Of a stretch of DNA of 64,000 bases, positions 1-11,130 are shown in pieces (position 1 is the stretch's first letter; each line of letters opens with the position of its first letter). Location of the stretch: NCBI GenBank assembly GCA_965153455.1, contig OZ234498.1, positions 16,988,001 to 17,052,000 on the forward strand. The letters run 5' to 3'. The notes beneath the pieces are model-generated. The model was given only the letters and a program-made list of their open reading frames with translations, had not been told where the DNA came from and searched no databases. A program made the position numbers and the translations under genes. The stretch comes from Sphagnum compactum (taxonomy: Eukaryota; Bryophyta; Sphagnopsida; Sphagnales).

Positions 1-1291
1 TTGTAATTGGGTAGTTACGTTTATGAGTTGGATGCCTAATTGTTTAGGCAATAATGATAATATTTTTTACCTAAAGTCGATGATTAACTTTTTCTCAGGA
101 ATGGGGAAGAGGACTGGAACATGCCACAAAAACTTTATTGAGACAAAGATGGGCTGTCAAAAGCGTAGAGAAGGTAGGATGGGTAGTTGGTTAGCCATTC
201 CATTAGCCATATAACAAGTTACAAAGAGTATGCAAGAAAAAACAAAAAAACGCACACACAACCAATTTTATAAATTAAAAAACGAGGAACGAAATATAAG
301 GTCCTACTGTCACACATACACTAAAAATTTGCAATTCATTCGTTCTTAAATTAAAAAATAAATACAAAGCTAAGTAGCCGTTTGAGCAGCATGCATGCTA
401 GCATACGACAAGACTCGCTTGCGCTGCGCTAACTCCTTCGCTGCATTTTGTAATTAGGGTAGCTCGCCCGTACGACCCAAGCGCCGCGCGAACGTCGAAT
501 TAACACGTGACGCAAAGTTCGTTGCAGCGCGCCTTCGCTTGCTCGCTCACTCGCCACGTTTACGTGATTTTTCCGTCCCGACGATTCTTGTGTGTCGCTT
601 ACGGTAGCCGGATTCCTCTTCTGTTGTTGGAAGCTGCAGAACATGATTTTATGTTCAAATTTGTTCTTTTCTGTTGTTGTCAGGTGCAAAGTAGTAGTAG
701 TGGAGATTTGCAGTGAAGCTCCAGCAGCAGCTGAACAGAAGTTCGGTTTGTTGGTAAGGCGCAGACGAAATTTATAGACGTAAAAGCAATGAGCGAGAAG
801 GGGAAGTGTGTTAAAATATCAATATTTTTTATTTTCTTTTCTTCTTGCGCTCCCATTGTGCCAATGTTGTCAAGTAGAGAAACATCTGACGAGGAATAGG
901 ACTTGACCCATAATTCCAGAAAGAACTCCTGCGGAATAAAAGCAGCAACTACAGCAACCCCCTTTTTTCCCCAAAAGCTCTATTGTTGGTGGGTGACTGC
1001 AACGAGGAGATCGTCGTCGTCGTCGTCGTCGTCGTCATCTCTTTGCAAATCGAATTCTCTCGAAGTTGGAAGTTGAGAACCCTCTTCTAATAATAATACG
1101 TTAAGTCTTTGAACTTTGGCTGCTCGATCGAGGAGCAATGTCTCTAGTAGTACGAGGAGACGGCAGGGAATGGTCGAAGCCATGCTACTATTGTGATAAG
1201 CCCTCGTAGTAGTAGTAGTTAGTAGTGGCTGCTTTTTCAAGCAAGCTCTGGCTGAAATTCTTATCCCAAAAGGAGGGCGGAGGCGGCTGCT
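1..1291. other. Upstream region of the LONGIFOLIA-like gene, no coding sequence recognised
   Basis: AT-rich for the first 360 bases, then GC-richer with many CGC/GCG words from about 400 to 780. The richer part probably marks the promoter and leader of the plus-strand gene that starts at 1,292. I see no conserved protein in any frame. The 176-codon minus-strand reading frame across 980-1,510 has a poly-Asp tail that is only the TCG microsatellite read backwards. Confidence 0.5.
1011..1036. repeat. (TCG)n trinucleotide microsatellite
   Basis: Uninterrupted TCG repeats, about 8.7 units, in the presumed 5' leader of the LONGIFOLIA-like gene. Confidence 0.95.
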
Positions 1292-4200
1292 ATGACAGGA
1301 GTCTTTCAGATCTTTCGCCGTCACAAGGCTCGCAACAACAACGATGGCTCTAAGGAGAACAGAAACAACAGTATTCACAGTAGCTCCTCCACTTAGCTCC
1401 TTACTATGCCTGAAACCTTGCCTTGAAACTTGGCTTGAACCTTGCTTGAACTTTGCTTGCAATGTGCTTGGAGCTTGCCTTGCTCTTGTCTGTTGCTTGC
1501 AATCATGCAATGTGGGGTTTTCTATTAAGCATCTTGGACTCTTTCTATGCCTTAGAATTTTTGTCTCCTTGAGTGTGCCATCCCATAAGGGTTATCTGCT
1601 ACTACAGTGAGGAGCTGCTGATTGATCGACGTGGAAAATTTGTGTAGCTCATTTTGCAGGTTGCAATGTAGCAGTGCAGTCTGACATTGGTGTCTATGTT
1701 GCGGAGGAACCAGTATTGAAAACCAATGCTATCCTCCCCACTTTTGATATGGTAAGAAATTCCTTCCCTTCCCACTTGTGCTTTGCCTTCTGTTTCTCTT
1801 GACTTGCTTCTAGGATCATCCATAGCGCTGTTAGCTATGGCAATAGTATAGAGAGCAGCAAGTGCTGGTTCACAATGCAAACATGAGAATTCTACCACCA
1901 GTCGTCTTTTCTCTCATTTGCAGTGGTAGTTGCAAAGGATGTTGTTGCAGTTGTGCTCACATTTTTTTTTGTTCTGTCTGGTGGTGGGTGCTTTGTTGTT
2001 GCTCTCCCTGAGCCTTTTGTTCCAGTTTTTTCTCCTCTAAACCAAGACCCCTGTCTTTTTTTTCCTGATGCACAGGAGTTGCCATATGCAAGCAGCAAAT
2101 TTACAAAGGAAGAACAGTACCAGCAGTCATATGATACAGCGAGTCATATTGAAACTCCCACATCTTCTAGAGCTTCTTTGGATGCTGCCAAATTATCCAG
2201 CAAAGAAGGATGGACCCTCCTTCCACCTAGGGACATGAGGGGCATCTCATGTGCACCAAAGCAGAAGGAAAAGATAAGGGTACAATTGAACAATCAAAGG
2301 GAGTCTTTTCCAGATTCAGTTGATCTGAAAGCTTTTGACCTTCTGAAAGCAACTGGGAAGTTGCAGAGTGAGACTGATTTCAGAGATCTTGCAAGATTAG
2401 CCCATCAATTGAGGAAGGGCACCCAGTCACCTATGAAGGAGGTTCCATGCAGTCCAGGTGTGAGTAGTAGGGATATGCACCAGCCTTCTTCCATCTGGGA
2501 GATGGGTCAATTCTCGGCAAACAGTAGTCATGCAGCTACACTATCTCAGGGCTCCAAGGAATCGATAAGGACAACTGATTTCAAGGACTCAATTTCTCAG
2601 CACAGTTCTGAGAAGAGCTGGAAGGATTTGTCTCAAAGTTCCGTTGAGGCAAGTCAGGGAAATCCAGCTGATATCAGGGAACTTGCCAAGTTTGCACAAG
2701 CATGGAGGAGTGAACCAAAATCAACTGTGCAGCATCATCCATACCATGGTGGTATCAGAAAGGATCCACACTGGGCGGCAAGGAGTATTGTGAAGGAATC
2801 AGGTACATACTCTTCAAAAACCAGGCATTCAACTTCACAAGCTCAGAACTTCCAGGAAGCAATGAGGACCATTGATTTCATGGACTCTCAGAAAGCAGCT
2901 TCTGAGAAGCCCTGGAGGGATGTGTCCCTAAATTCAGTTGATAGGAGTCCATCACACAGTACAGCTGATATCAGAGCTCTTGCAAGGTTGAAATGGCAAC
3001 GGAGGAAAGAGCCACAGTTGTCTGTGAGGGAGGATTTATGTGATTCTGTCACAAGCCTGGATCCACATGGATCTTCATCTGTCCAGAAGACAGGACAATA
3101 CTCTGTGGAGAGCAATCATGCAACTACAAAACCTCAGAATCTCAATGAAACAATGAGGGCTACTGGCTTCGGAGACTCTCAGATCTGGAGGGATGCATCT
3201 CAAAATTCTTTGGACACAAGAGACCAGCATTCTCTATCATCTGTTACATCTCGACTATCTGTAGACAATAGCATGTATCAGTACAGTACACCACAGCCTT
3301 CCTTTGATAGTAGAGATCAATCACAAGCTAGAAGTATTCACTCCCCCAGGACCTCCACAGGCAACTCCTTCTCTCTTGAAGCAATCCTTGAAGTGAGAAG
3401 TGGCTCCGTGAAGAGTAATTTTTCTGTAGAAAGTAGGAGACAACAACAGAGTGTTGTGGCCCGCTTAATGGGCTTAGAACTGCTCCCCCCTGACTCTGAC
3501 ATTATCCCTCCTTCGGCAGGGACTTCTTCTAGAATGGGAAAGTCCTTGCACAACTTGGTAATCTCAACTCCACAAGCGGAACAGGCAGCACCAGCCTCAG
3601 ACCAGGCTGGGTTGCACAAGCATCTGAGTGAGGCAGCCCAGTATCTGAAGGAAGTGTCTGAGAGATCTCACCAGATCACCCTGCCAAAAGCATTAGTGAC
3701 AGTAAAGTCAAGGCCAAGATTGAGGCCAAGATCAAGATCATCTTCACCTGCTCCTGGGCAATATGAAGAAGAACTACACAGAATTGGATCTCAGCAGCTG
3801 CCACAGAAAGCTTCCAACTTTCAGCAGCAAGAGGAGAGTGGTGGAAAACAACTGCGATTCAAGCAGCCTATTTCCCCCAAGCATCTCCATGTAGAAGCAA
3901 TGCCTTTTAGAAAGTTGAAGGAAGGGCATCATTGCCACCTGCAAGGACTACATTCTGGTGAGATGGACCAAAAGCTACACCAACTGCATGTCAAGAATGC
4001 CACCCAGGAATGCAAAACCCTGAGGCAAATCCTGGAGGCTATGTATCTCAAGGGGTTATTGAACCACAAGCCAGTCAATATTCTCAGGGAAAAGTCTTCC
4101 AGAATGCAATCATCAAAACCAACATTCCAAGATACAAAGCACTTGTTATCTTCCATGGCAGCATCTGACACATGGAGACCAGGGTGCATGGATCTGGAAC

Positions 4201-6900
4201 ACCAAGATACCTTGGAGTTCCAAAATATGATGGAGAACACTCAGGCTCACAAAAAAGCAACTCCAGAAGACCATTGTAGCAGGGAGGCTTCCATTGTGGT
4301 AATGAAGCCCCTCAGCCATCAAACCAACCCTACACTTTCTTTTTCACCCTGGAACCAGACAAGAGAAGTGGAGAACATGTGTAGCAGGGAGTACAATGGC
4401 TCTCAGAGATCAACATTGACACCTCATGGTGGCAGTGAGATAGAGGACCTAAGCAAGAGCAGCATTGAGTATGTTTCTGATCCATCTGATCACTACACAC
4501 TGGAGGAGAGGGTGGATGGTTTCAGGACTTCAAAGACAATAGGACAAAAAAGCAAAGTTTCTTCTGAGCTTGGAGAATCTGACCAAGAGTGTGGCCTACA
4601 GATGTGGCTGCCAGGGTCCCCTCTACATGGAAGAAAGTTTTATGCCTCATCAGTATCCAAGAGTACAGTCCTTCCAGATCCCAGGGTCACTTGTACAGGT
4701 ATGAGCAGAACTCTTGAGAGGCAAAGTCTCCATGGTAAGAAAGATATCCCTGCTTCAGAAGACAAAACAAAGGTGAGAGCCACACTGATGACATCAAAGT
4801 CCCAATCCAGTTCTGAGTTGATGAGGACGAGGGCTAATGAAGACACAATTAAAGCTATTAGGGGCAGTAGATCTGAAGGAAATCCTGCTACTTCCTACCC
4901 CCAGACAGCTTTTCTTCAAGTGCCCTCTGCAAGCAGGACATATTTCAGCAAAGTCCCCACTGAGGTTGCTCTTCTTCAACCAAGGCGGAAACCTGGTAAC
5001 CTGAGCCATCGTAGACAGACAACAAGGTTGCCACTTACACCAGATAAGAAAACAGTGGAATCTGCAACCACATCCCACACTCACCATCTCCCTGCAGACT
5101 CATTGAACTCTGATCATCAATTGGTTCAGACTCAGAGGTCACATTTGATAGCAGAGGAAGCAATCCCACCTTTGGAAACCACTAAATCCATTGCTGCCTC
5201 CCCACTACGTATCACTACCAGAAGCAGTGGAGCAAAGCCAACCAACGTCACAGAAGAGATACAGGAGCCACTCTCAATGGAAAGTCCCAAAACAACAATT
5301 CAAAGTTTCAGGTGTAAAGCTATTATCAATCAGGACAGAGAAGACAACCCTGCACTGATGATCCAGATAAGTTCAGCATCAGGTCTCTCAATCAGCAGAA
5401 GCCAAGAGGCAGAGGTTAGTGACCCCCCCAGCCCCCCAAAAAACTTGAAGACAGTTTTCTTCTACTTTGATTTACTTTCTGGGTCAGGGATGTCAGATTC
5501 TGGGACTCGAGAGAGCTTGCAGAACACCCGTGAAGTCCTCAACATTTAGGATCGGTTCCTATGTGTTGCAGGTTGAACTTCCAGAGGAGCTTATACCAGG
5601 AGTTTCATTGCTGAAACAAGAGTACATATCAGAGGAAGTTGGTCAATTAGATGATGGAAGTCACCATCCAAGCCCTGTGTCAGTGCTTGAGACTCACAGT
5701 TTTCAGCAAGAGGAATCTTCTTCAAGTCCCAAGTCCATGAAATCAAGTGCCCATGATGAAGGTAAGAATCTGCATTTCTGATCTATGAACTCAAGACCTG
5801 GTTTGGTGCTCCTACAGACCTGTGATATCTGGATGTTGGAGGGCTGATGTGTGCTTTTGATCACCTGAGATCCAAGAGAGGGCACTACCATCAGTTCATC
5901 GTCACTGTGGACAAGAACTGAGTATTTTCCTGTTATTCTGTAGGGAATCTGCTCTCAACAGGGACTGAGAGGACTTCCACTATTGTGGAAGGTATATGCA
6001 CATCACCTGGAGCAGCAGAAAGCTCCACATTATTTGGAACCAATGCCTCTAAGATAATGTGTGAACCTTGTGTTTCACAGTTTGAAGTGGTTATGTCACA
6101 TGACATCAATGATGACAAGGATTATGTCCAGACATGATTTTAAATCACTTCCATTCCTTGGGAAGAGGGAGGATGGAGTGCTGAATGCCACAAGCTCCCT
6201 TGAGAGCCAAGATGAGGAGTACACATATGTGAAAGATCTACTGGTCATGTCTGGACTTACAGAAGAGGCCAGCTCTGGCATCATCAATGAGATGGGCATT
6301 GATGATGTCTGCACAGAAACAGAGGACCACTTTCAGCTGAAGGGATTAATGACATTGGAAAACAGAGAGCCAGGAAGTCGGCAAGAGAGGATTTACAAAC
6401 TGGGTGTTGATTGACAACTCTTGTTTGATTGTGTGAATGAAATTTTGCAAAGACAGATAGAGCCAATTTTGAGCCCTCAGCCATGGGGCGCACGGGACTT
6501 GGGAAGGACATGTGCTGGTCAGCCTTTGGTTCGACAGGTTTGGGATGAGTTACAAGACTTACATTGCCCTTTATTAGATGCATACAATGCTCTGTACATC
6601 ATTCTCCAGAAAGACTTCACACGAAAGGAGTTTCAGTGGCTGGATTTCAGTGTGGAGATCGGGGAGGTGGGCTTTCAATTAGCAGACCTGGTTTTCAAGG
6701 AGACATTGGAGGCAGCTGTGCAGGATGTCACAGTAATGTGCACAGCACAAAAATGTTTTCCACCACAACCACCACTGCTACCACCACCACCACCACCTGC
6801 AGGAAGGGATGATGACATGGCTGAGAAAAGACGACAAGAGCTTGTGGAGAAAACCAGAAGGGATCTTCTTGCCTGGCATGTACAATATCAGAAAGTGTAG
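1292..6900 (+). CDS. LONGIFOLIA/TRM1-like microtubule-associated protein, multi-exon, with in-frame UGA
   Basis: TRM/LONGIFOLIA proteins bind cortical microtubules and control polar cell elongation. Exon 1 opens at ATG 1,292 with MTGVFQIFRRHKAR, close to the MNGIFQ-type motif that starts LONGIFOLIA proteins; a stop lies 40 bases upstream in frame. Its donor is uncertain (perhaps GTATTC near 1,371). A small exon may lie at about 1,662-1,751. The big exon is about 2,075-5,414: the open frame before 2,075 is intronic, because a pyrimidine tract and CAG precede the codons ELPYASSK. It is Ser/Gln-rich with RASLDAAK and VVARLMGLELLP (near 3,455-3,485), the TRM signature. Exon 5,572-5,761 carries PSPVSVLETHSF, another TRM motif. 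The last part (5,944-6,900) holds DUF4378: YTYVKDLLVMSGL, then LLFDCVNEIL, ending EIGEVGFQLADLVFKE. A 79-nt intron (6,087-6,165) restores the frame. A TGA at 6,412-6,414 interrupts DUF4378 exactly where the family has Arg. The family call is firm; the functional state is uncertain. Confidence 0.82.
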
Positions 6901-8029
6901 ATCTTAGGAAAATGCATACTTAGTAAAGAAACAGAGGGTAGACTTTCCTTCAGTGTCCAGCACCCCAACACCCACTGAAAGTATACCAATCAATCAAACC
7001 CAACCATTGTTCGTCTGAATGTAGAATCAAACAGCACACAAACACTTAATTCTGGTCATGTAGCAATTTGGAGTTGCCTTTCTTTGGTGTTGCTATTAGT
7101 ACTTCATATTGATGGCAGATAAAGCCCACTGATTGTGTAGCAATATTTGATATGCTCACTTTGTACAACAATTCTCAGGGATGAAATGAAAAGAAAGATT
7201 TGAGTATTGCATTCATTATATTAAAAGTTAGAAAAACAGATACATGTAAAGAGATGAGGATTTACAGGTAAATGAAGAGGAGATTGTTTCCAAAATTCAA
7301 AATAAATTACTCCCTCAAAAATTTCAAGGTGCCTGCTAGCTGCTGCCCATAAGCCAGCAATGGTTCAATCACAAAAGAAAGATTGCACTCCTAAGTCAAG
7401 GCAGGAATAAACTGAAGCATAGCTCTGCGAGATGCTTGGTTGATCCCAGAAAAATCTGAACCAGTCCCAACATCACGAACAGCACATTCAAACAAGAACA
7501 TAATCAATAAACTTGCTATCTACAAAATTGTCAGAGAATTGAAGTCACTATGTGACATGTGATGTTTCTGAAGCTTTCAGAGCCCGTCAGTGCTGCTGTT
7601 GTTATTAGAGCAAAATCAATGAACTGTGATGAAGTGTAGGAGGAATGATCCTCTTCTTTCAACTTCTAAGTCCCATCCAAGCAAGTAATCTTAATCAGGC
7701 ACCTCAAAGAGAAATTCACAAGTACTAGGCCATTGTAAGGTTTTTCCACTACATTTCCTAGAAGTGTCTTCCCACTGTCAAGGTAAACAACAAGAAAATG
7801 ATAGAGATCATCAATAAAAGTCAATTATGTATAAAAGAGAAAATTGCAGTTGCCAAAATGAAAGCTAATAACCTACTGACAGGAGACCCATTCAGTGTAG
7901 ATATCGTTGTAGTATTAAATAGATCTTCACCTATTGTTCTGCAATTTCCTGTCACTGATGAGCTTCTAAACCAGAGTTTAATCAAGGAGAGGAGAATCTA
8001 CTTTCACAAAAGCAGAAATAACTGATACA
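6901..8029. other. Convergent intergenic region between the LONGIFOLIA-like and DUF1644 genes
   Basis: Both genes should end their transcripts here. The stretch is AT-rich with several AATAAA-like words (for example near 7,300 and 7,400), consistent with 3' ends on both strands. A 75-codon plus-strand frame at 7,798-8,025 has no recognisable motif and I do not call it a gene. Confidence 0.5.
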
Positions 8030-9262
8030 CTACAATGCGGATCCTCTTCCTTGCTGCCGGCTCCTCTGCCTTCGACTTGTTAACCCTGCTCCCCCATCCA
8101 AATTAGCACTCACTCCTAGGCCATTACTCCAACCCCCACTCCCACTGTTACCTTGCAGATTCTCCCCCCATAATGGCCCCCTCATCAAGCTGGTTCCAGA
8201 ATGTTGATACCTTCCTCTGACCCACGATGGTAGCCCCCTTGCCCCCACCATGGATGCTGGCCCAAACACCTGACACAACAAAAACACCGTCCACCAATTG
8301 CCCTCATCACCAGTAAAATCACTCCCATCTTCCTCATCTTCATGATCTTCATTGCCATCATCAACCACATAATCCCCAAGAACTGTGGCACCTGGCATGG
8401 CTGATAGAATGGTGCTCAGCACATCCCCTAGATCCCTTTGCCGCTCCAATCGCAGCCAGTCCTTCTGCCTTGCAGGGTCGACATCAGATGGACGAGCTGA
8501 TGGATGAATGCCCCGTGCATGCTTACGCAGCTCCTCATAAGGTCCACTAAATGCACAAGCTTCCTGTGCACAGTTCCGTATCTTGCGATTGAGATGCTGC
8601 CGGGCAGCATCCACAACCTTCCACCCTTCCACTTTACCTCTGCAAAGAGGACAAAGCAAGTCCCCCATATCAACCTCAGCACCTGATGGAGCTCCTTGTG
8701 AGAGCTCCAATGACACACTTCCATCAGCACCATCTCTTGCCAAATCAATTTCCATTATGGATCCTCTGCTCATAAACTCAACACCTCTTGCATCAACACC
8801 TCGCATAGCCAACCCTAATGGTATTGCAGACATTTCTCCATCCACCTGCTCCTCCTCCAAAACCTCATTCCCTGCTCCTATTTCCCAAGTCCTTCCCACA
8901 TCTCTTGGCACCTGATCATGAGTTGAGAAGCTGGAAGCTCCACTTAATGTCCTGCCCTGGGTCTTGTGTGAAGAGTCATGTGCTTTTCTGTATTGATCAA
9001 GGCAGTTCGAGTGTCGGTAACTGGTGTCACACATGTATGGATGACATCCGTTGTCATGAGATGTGCAGATTAGCAGAACTGCATTGTGTGGATGCTCCAT
9101 ACAAATGGGACAAGTGGCCTCCTCCCACTCTTCCTTCCATTCACTGTCTTCCACAAACTTTGAGGAGCTTGGCGCTCCTCTGCCATAACTAGAATAAGGC
9201 TTGGACAGCACACCCTGTGACTTTGGTGACAACAAAGAGCGGCTGCTAGGATCTTTGGGCAT
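8030..9262 (-). CDS. DUF1644 zinc-finger family protein (intact, 410 aa)
   Basis: Single uninterrupted exon. The N-terminus is basic and Ser-rich. At residues about 51-93 lies a RING-like Cys/His cluster, CPICMEHPHNAVLLICTSHD followed by YMCDTSYRHSNCLDQY, which is the diagnostic DUF1644 motif. A second half-site (LLCPLCRGKV, near residue 203) and a C2H2-like segment (CAQEACAF ... HARGIHP) follow, then DPARQKDWLRLERQRDLGDV, a conserved DUF1644 C-terminal block. The tail is acidic (about residues 300-320), then Gly/Ser-rich. DUF1644 proteins are plant-specific; some are linked to salt and ABA responses, but a biochemical role is not established. The start is chosen because the next upstream sequence on this strand is a pyrimidine-rich CCCCAG splice acceptor at about 9,293, leaving a short leader before the ATG. 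No stops or frameshifts, unlike most coding sequence in this window. Confidence 0.9.
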   Translation of the reverse strand: MPKDPSSRSLLSPKSQGVLSKPYSSYGRGAPSSSKFVEDSEWKEEWEEATCPICMEHPHNAVLLICTSHDNGCHPYMCDTSYRHSNCLDQYRKAHDSSHKTQGRTLSGASSFSTHDQVPRDVGRTWEIGAGNEVLEEEQVDGEMSAIPLGLAMRGVDARGVEFMSRGSIMEIDLARDGADGSVSLELSQGAPSGAEVDMGDLLCPLCRGKVEGWKVVDAARQHLNRKIRNCAQEACAFSGPYEELRKHARGIHPSARPSDVDPARQKDWLRLERQRDLGDVLSTILSAMPGATVLGDYVVDDGNEDHEDEEDGSDFTGDEGNWWTVFLLCQVFGPASMVGARGLPSWVRGRYQHSGTSLMRGPLWGENLQGNSGSGGWSNGLGVSANLDGGAGLTSRRQRSRQQGRGSAL

Positions 9263-11130
9263 CTTGCTTTGCCCTCCCTATTGTGCTCTGGGGTAAAAAC
9301 ATCATCAGTCACCACACAGAAACAAAGATATGCCACACGAACACAAGTACACACTAGTCTCAACAAATGCTTCAAAAAGACCCAAGTATAGACTCGATCA
9401 TATGAACAAGCACAGAGTGAAGAGTAAAAAAATTACACAAAAATTACAGAGAAATAACTGTTCAGTCTACTGCATCCACAATAAGAACAATCAAATGACA
9501 CATCAAAACATGCACACCAACCCTAACTCCTATTTTGGAGAGAGTGACAAACTTTCTGGACCAGTGGTGGCTGTAGCACTTAGCCCCTACACCCCAGGCC
9601 AAGCTTGCCTGGAGTGCATCACGAGATGTGCAATGCATTGCAAGGCAAGGTGGGCCAAGGAGCAGGTCACATCATGGTGTCACACCTCCCCCAAACTCCA
9701 GGAGTTGGACTTATGATTTGACAACAGCTTATCATTACCTCTAGAAAATCCCTTCAAATAACCATCCTCAAGACAAAAGAACCAAAAGGAGGAAAGGCAT
9801 TGCCTGAGATGGACATAAGGGAATCATCTAAGAGAAATTGCCAGATTTCCTATGATAACACCTCTCAGAAGCCAAACTGTCCTAGACTTGAATCATCCAG
9901 GATAATTTAAGCAAAATCCTCTCACAAGCACAAAGCTGAATGCACCATCTTCCAAGGAGGCAAAGTATATCCTTATGACCCAGACAAGGTCTATGATGAC
10001 CTATGAATCACAGTGGACAAGCTTGCACAACACTACTACAACACTGCGCCTCTACTGTATCACACAATTACCACACAAATCCACCTGAAAACAAAGCTGA
10101 TGAGGCAGGGACCACCTGAGGATTGTCTATCTGGGATAAATCTCCAGAAACGACTGCTCCTGTGGTGACTGACTGGCGTGCCAGCTCCTAAACAAACACC
10201 ACAATAAGATCAAGTCAACAATTTTTTAAGATTCGTAATCCCTGACATCATCAGACTGTAAGCAGCCACAAAGTTTACAAGTATTGAATCCCTCACAACA
10301 CGGAATTCTCCGAAATCTGCAGCCAGAACAGATCACAAAAATCCCCCCTAACGTACATAACACCAACATGCCCTAGCAGCCAGCCTGGGACGGGCCCCGT
10401 CCTCCTCCTCCACCCCCACCCCGCCTTCCTTCATTCCTCCCTCCCTTCTAGCCGTAAGAAACAGAAAGAGTCTTTCCAAAACAGATGTTTGCGATAAAGA
10501 AGAAACAGCTACGACGGACACGCAACACAGATTACGAGAAAGACAGATACAGAAGAAAGAAAGCGCCGAAGGGGAAAACCAAATCATGGGCAAGGTTCAA
10601 AAGCATGGAGAGAAAGAGATACCAGCAGATGAGGAGCCAAGCCGACGAAGAGGACGAGATGAGAGCTTTACACTTATTATCGCCTCCTCCATGCAACAAC
10701 GCTGCTTCGGCCGGCCGCAAGCTCTCTCTCTCTCTCTCACTGAGTACTCACTTCTGGCGACGGCAAAAAGAAAGAAGATGAATTAAAAAAGAATACGGAC
10801 ATAAGTTTCATGAACAAACAAAACAAGGAGGAGGAGGAGGAAAATACAGAGAACGACAAGAGAAGCGGACAAAAAGAAGAAACGGAATTTGGACATTCAG
10901 GGAGAAAAGGAAGATGATGATGATGGGAATGGGGATGTTGTTAGCAATGGAGCAAACTGCAAAAAAACATTCAAAACGAAGGAAGATGGCGATGGAAGGA
11001 TATGACAGCAATCGTCGTCGAGCAGCAGAGCAGATTCAAGAGCGCGGATGGCGATGGCTAATGTAGGGCAGCAGCAATCGCGCAAAGCCAGCAAACCAAG
11101 AGCGTCCGATGGATAGAACGAAAAAGTAGA
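9263..11130 (-). other. Probable 5' leader, leader intron and promoter of the DUF1644 gene
   Basis: Read on the minus strand, an acceptor TTTTACCCCAG lies at about 9,293, about 30 bases before the start codon. A plausible donor (GTACGTTAG) lies near 10,355, which would make a leader intron of about 1 kb. Upstream of it, 10,380-11,100 is purine/pyrimidine-asymmetric with short CT and GGA repeats (a CT run at about 10,723-10,738), typical of plant leaders and core promoters. The exact transcription start cannot be read from sequence. Confidence 0.45.

Noticed and set aside
980-1510. 176-codon minus-strand reading frame with a poly-Asp tail
   Set aside because: The Asp run is the (TCG)n microsatellite read backwards, the frame overlaps exon 1 of the LONGIFOLIA-like gene, and no family motif is present.
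1923-2074. Hydrophobic N-terminus in frame before the big LONGIFOLIA-like exon, looking like a signal peptide
   Set aside because: It starts at GTG, is built from T-rich intron sequence and ends in a pyrimidine tract plus GATGCACAG acceptor. TRM proteins have no signal peptide.
6059-6080. A 22-nt intron to repair the LONGIFOLIA-like frame
   Set aside because: Far too short for plant splicing; a 79-nt GT-AG intron at 6,087-6,165 restores the same frame.
10485-10781. Basic Arg/Lys-rich plus-strand reading frame
   Set aside because: Low-complexity purine-rich leader/promoter DNA of the opposite-strand DUF1644 gene; no motif and several equally long overlapping frames.
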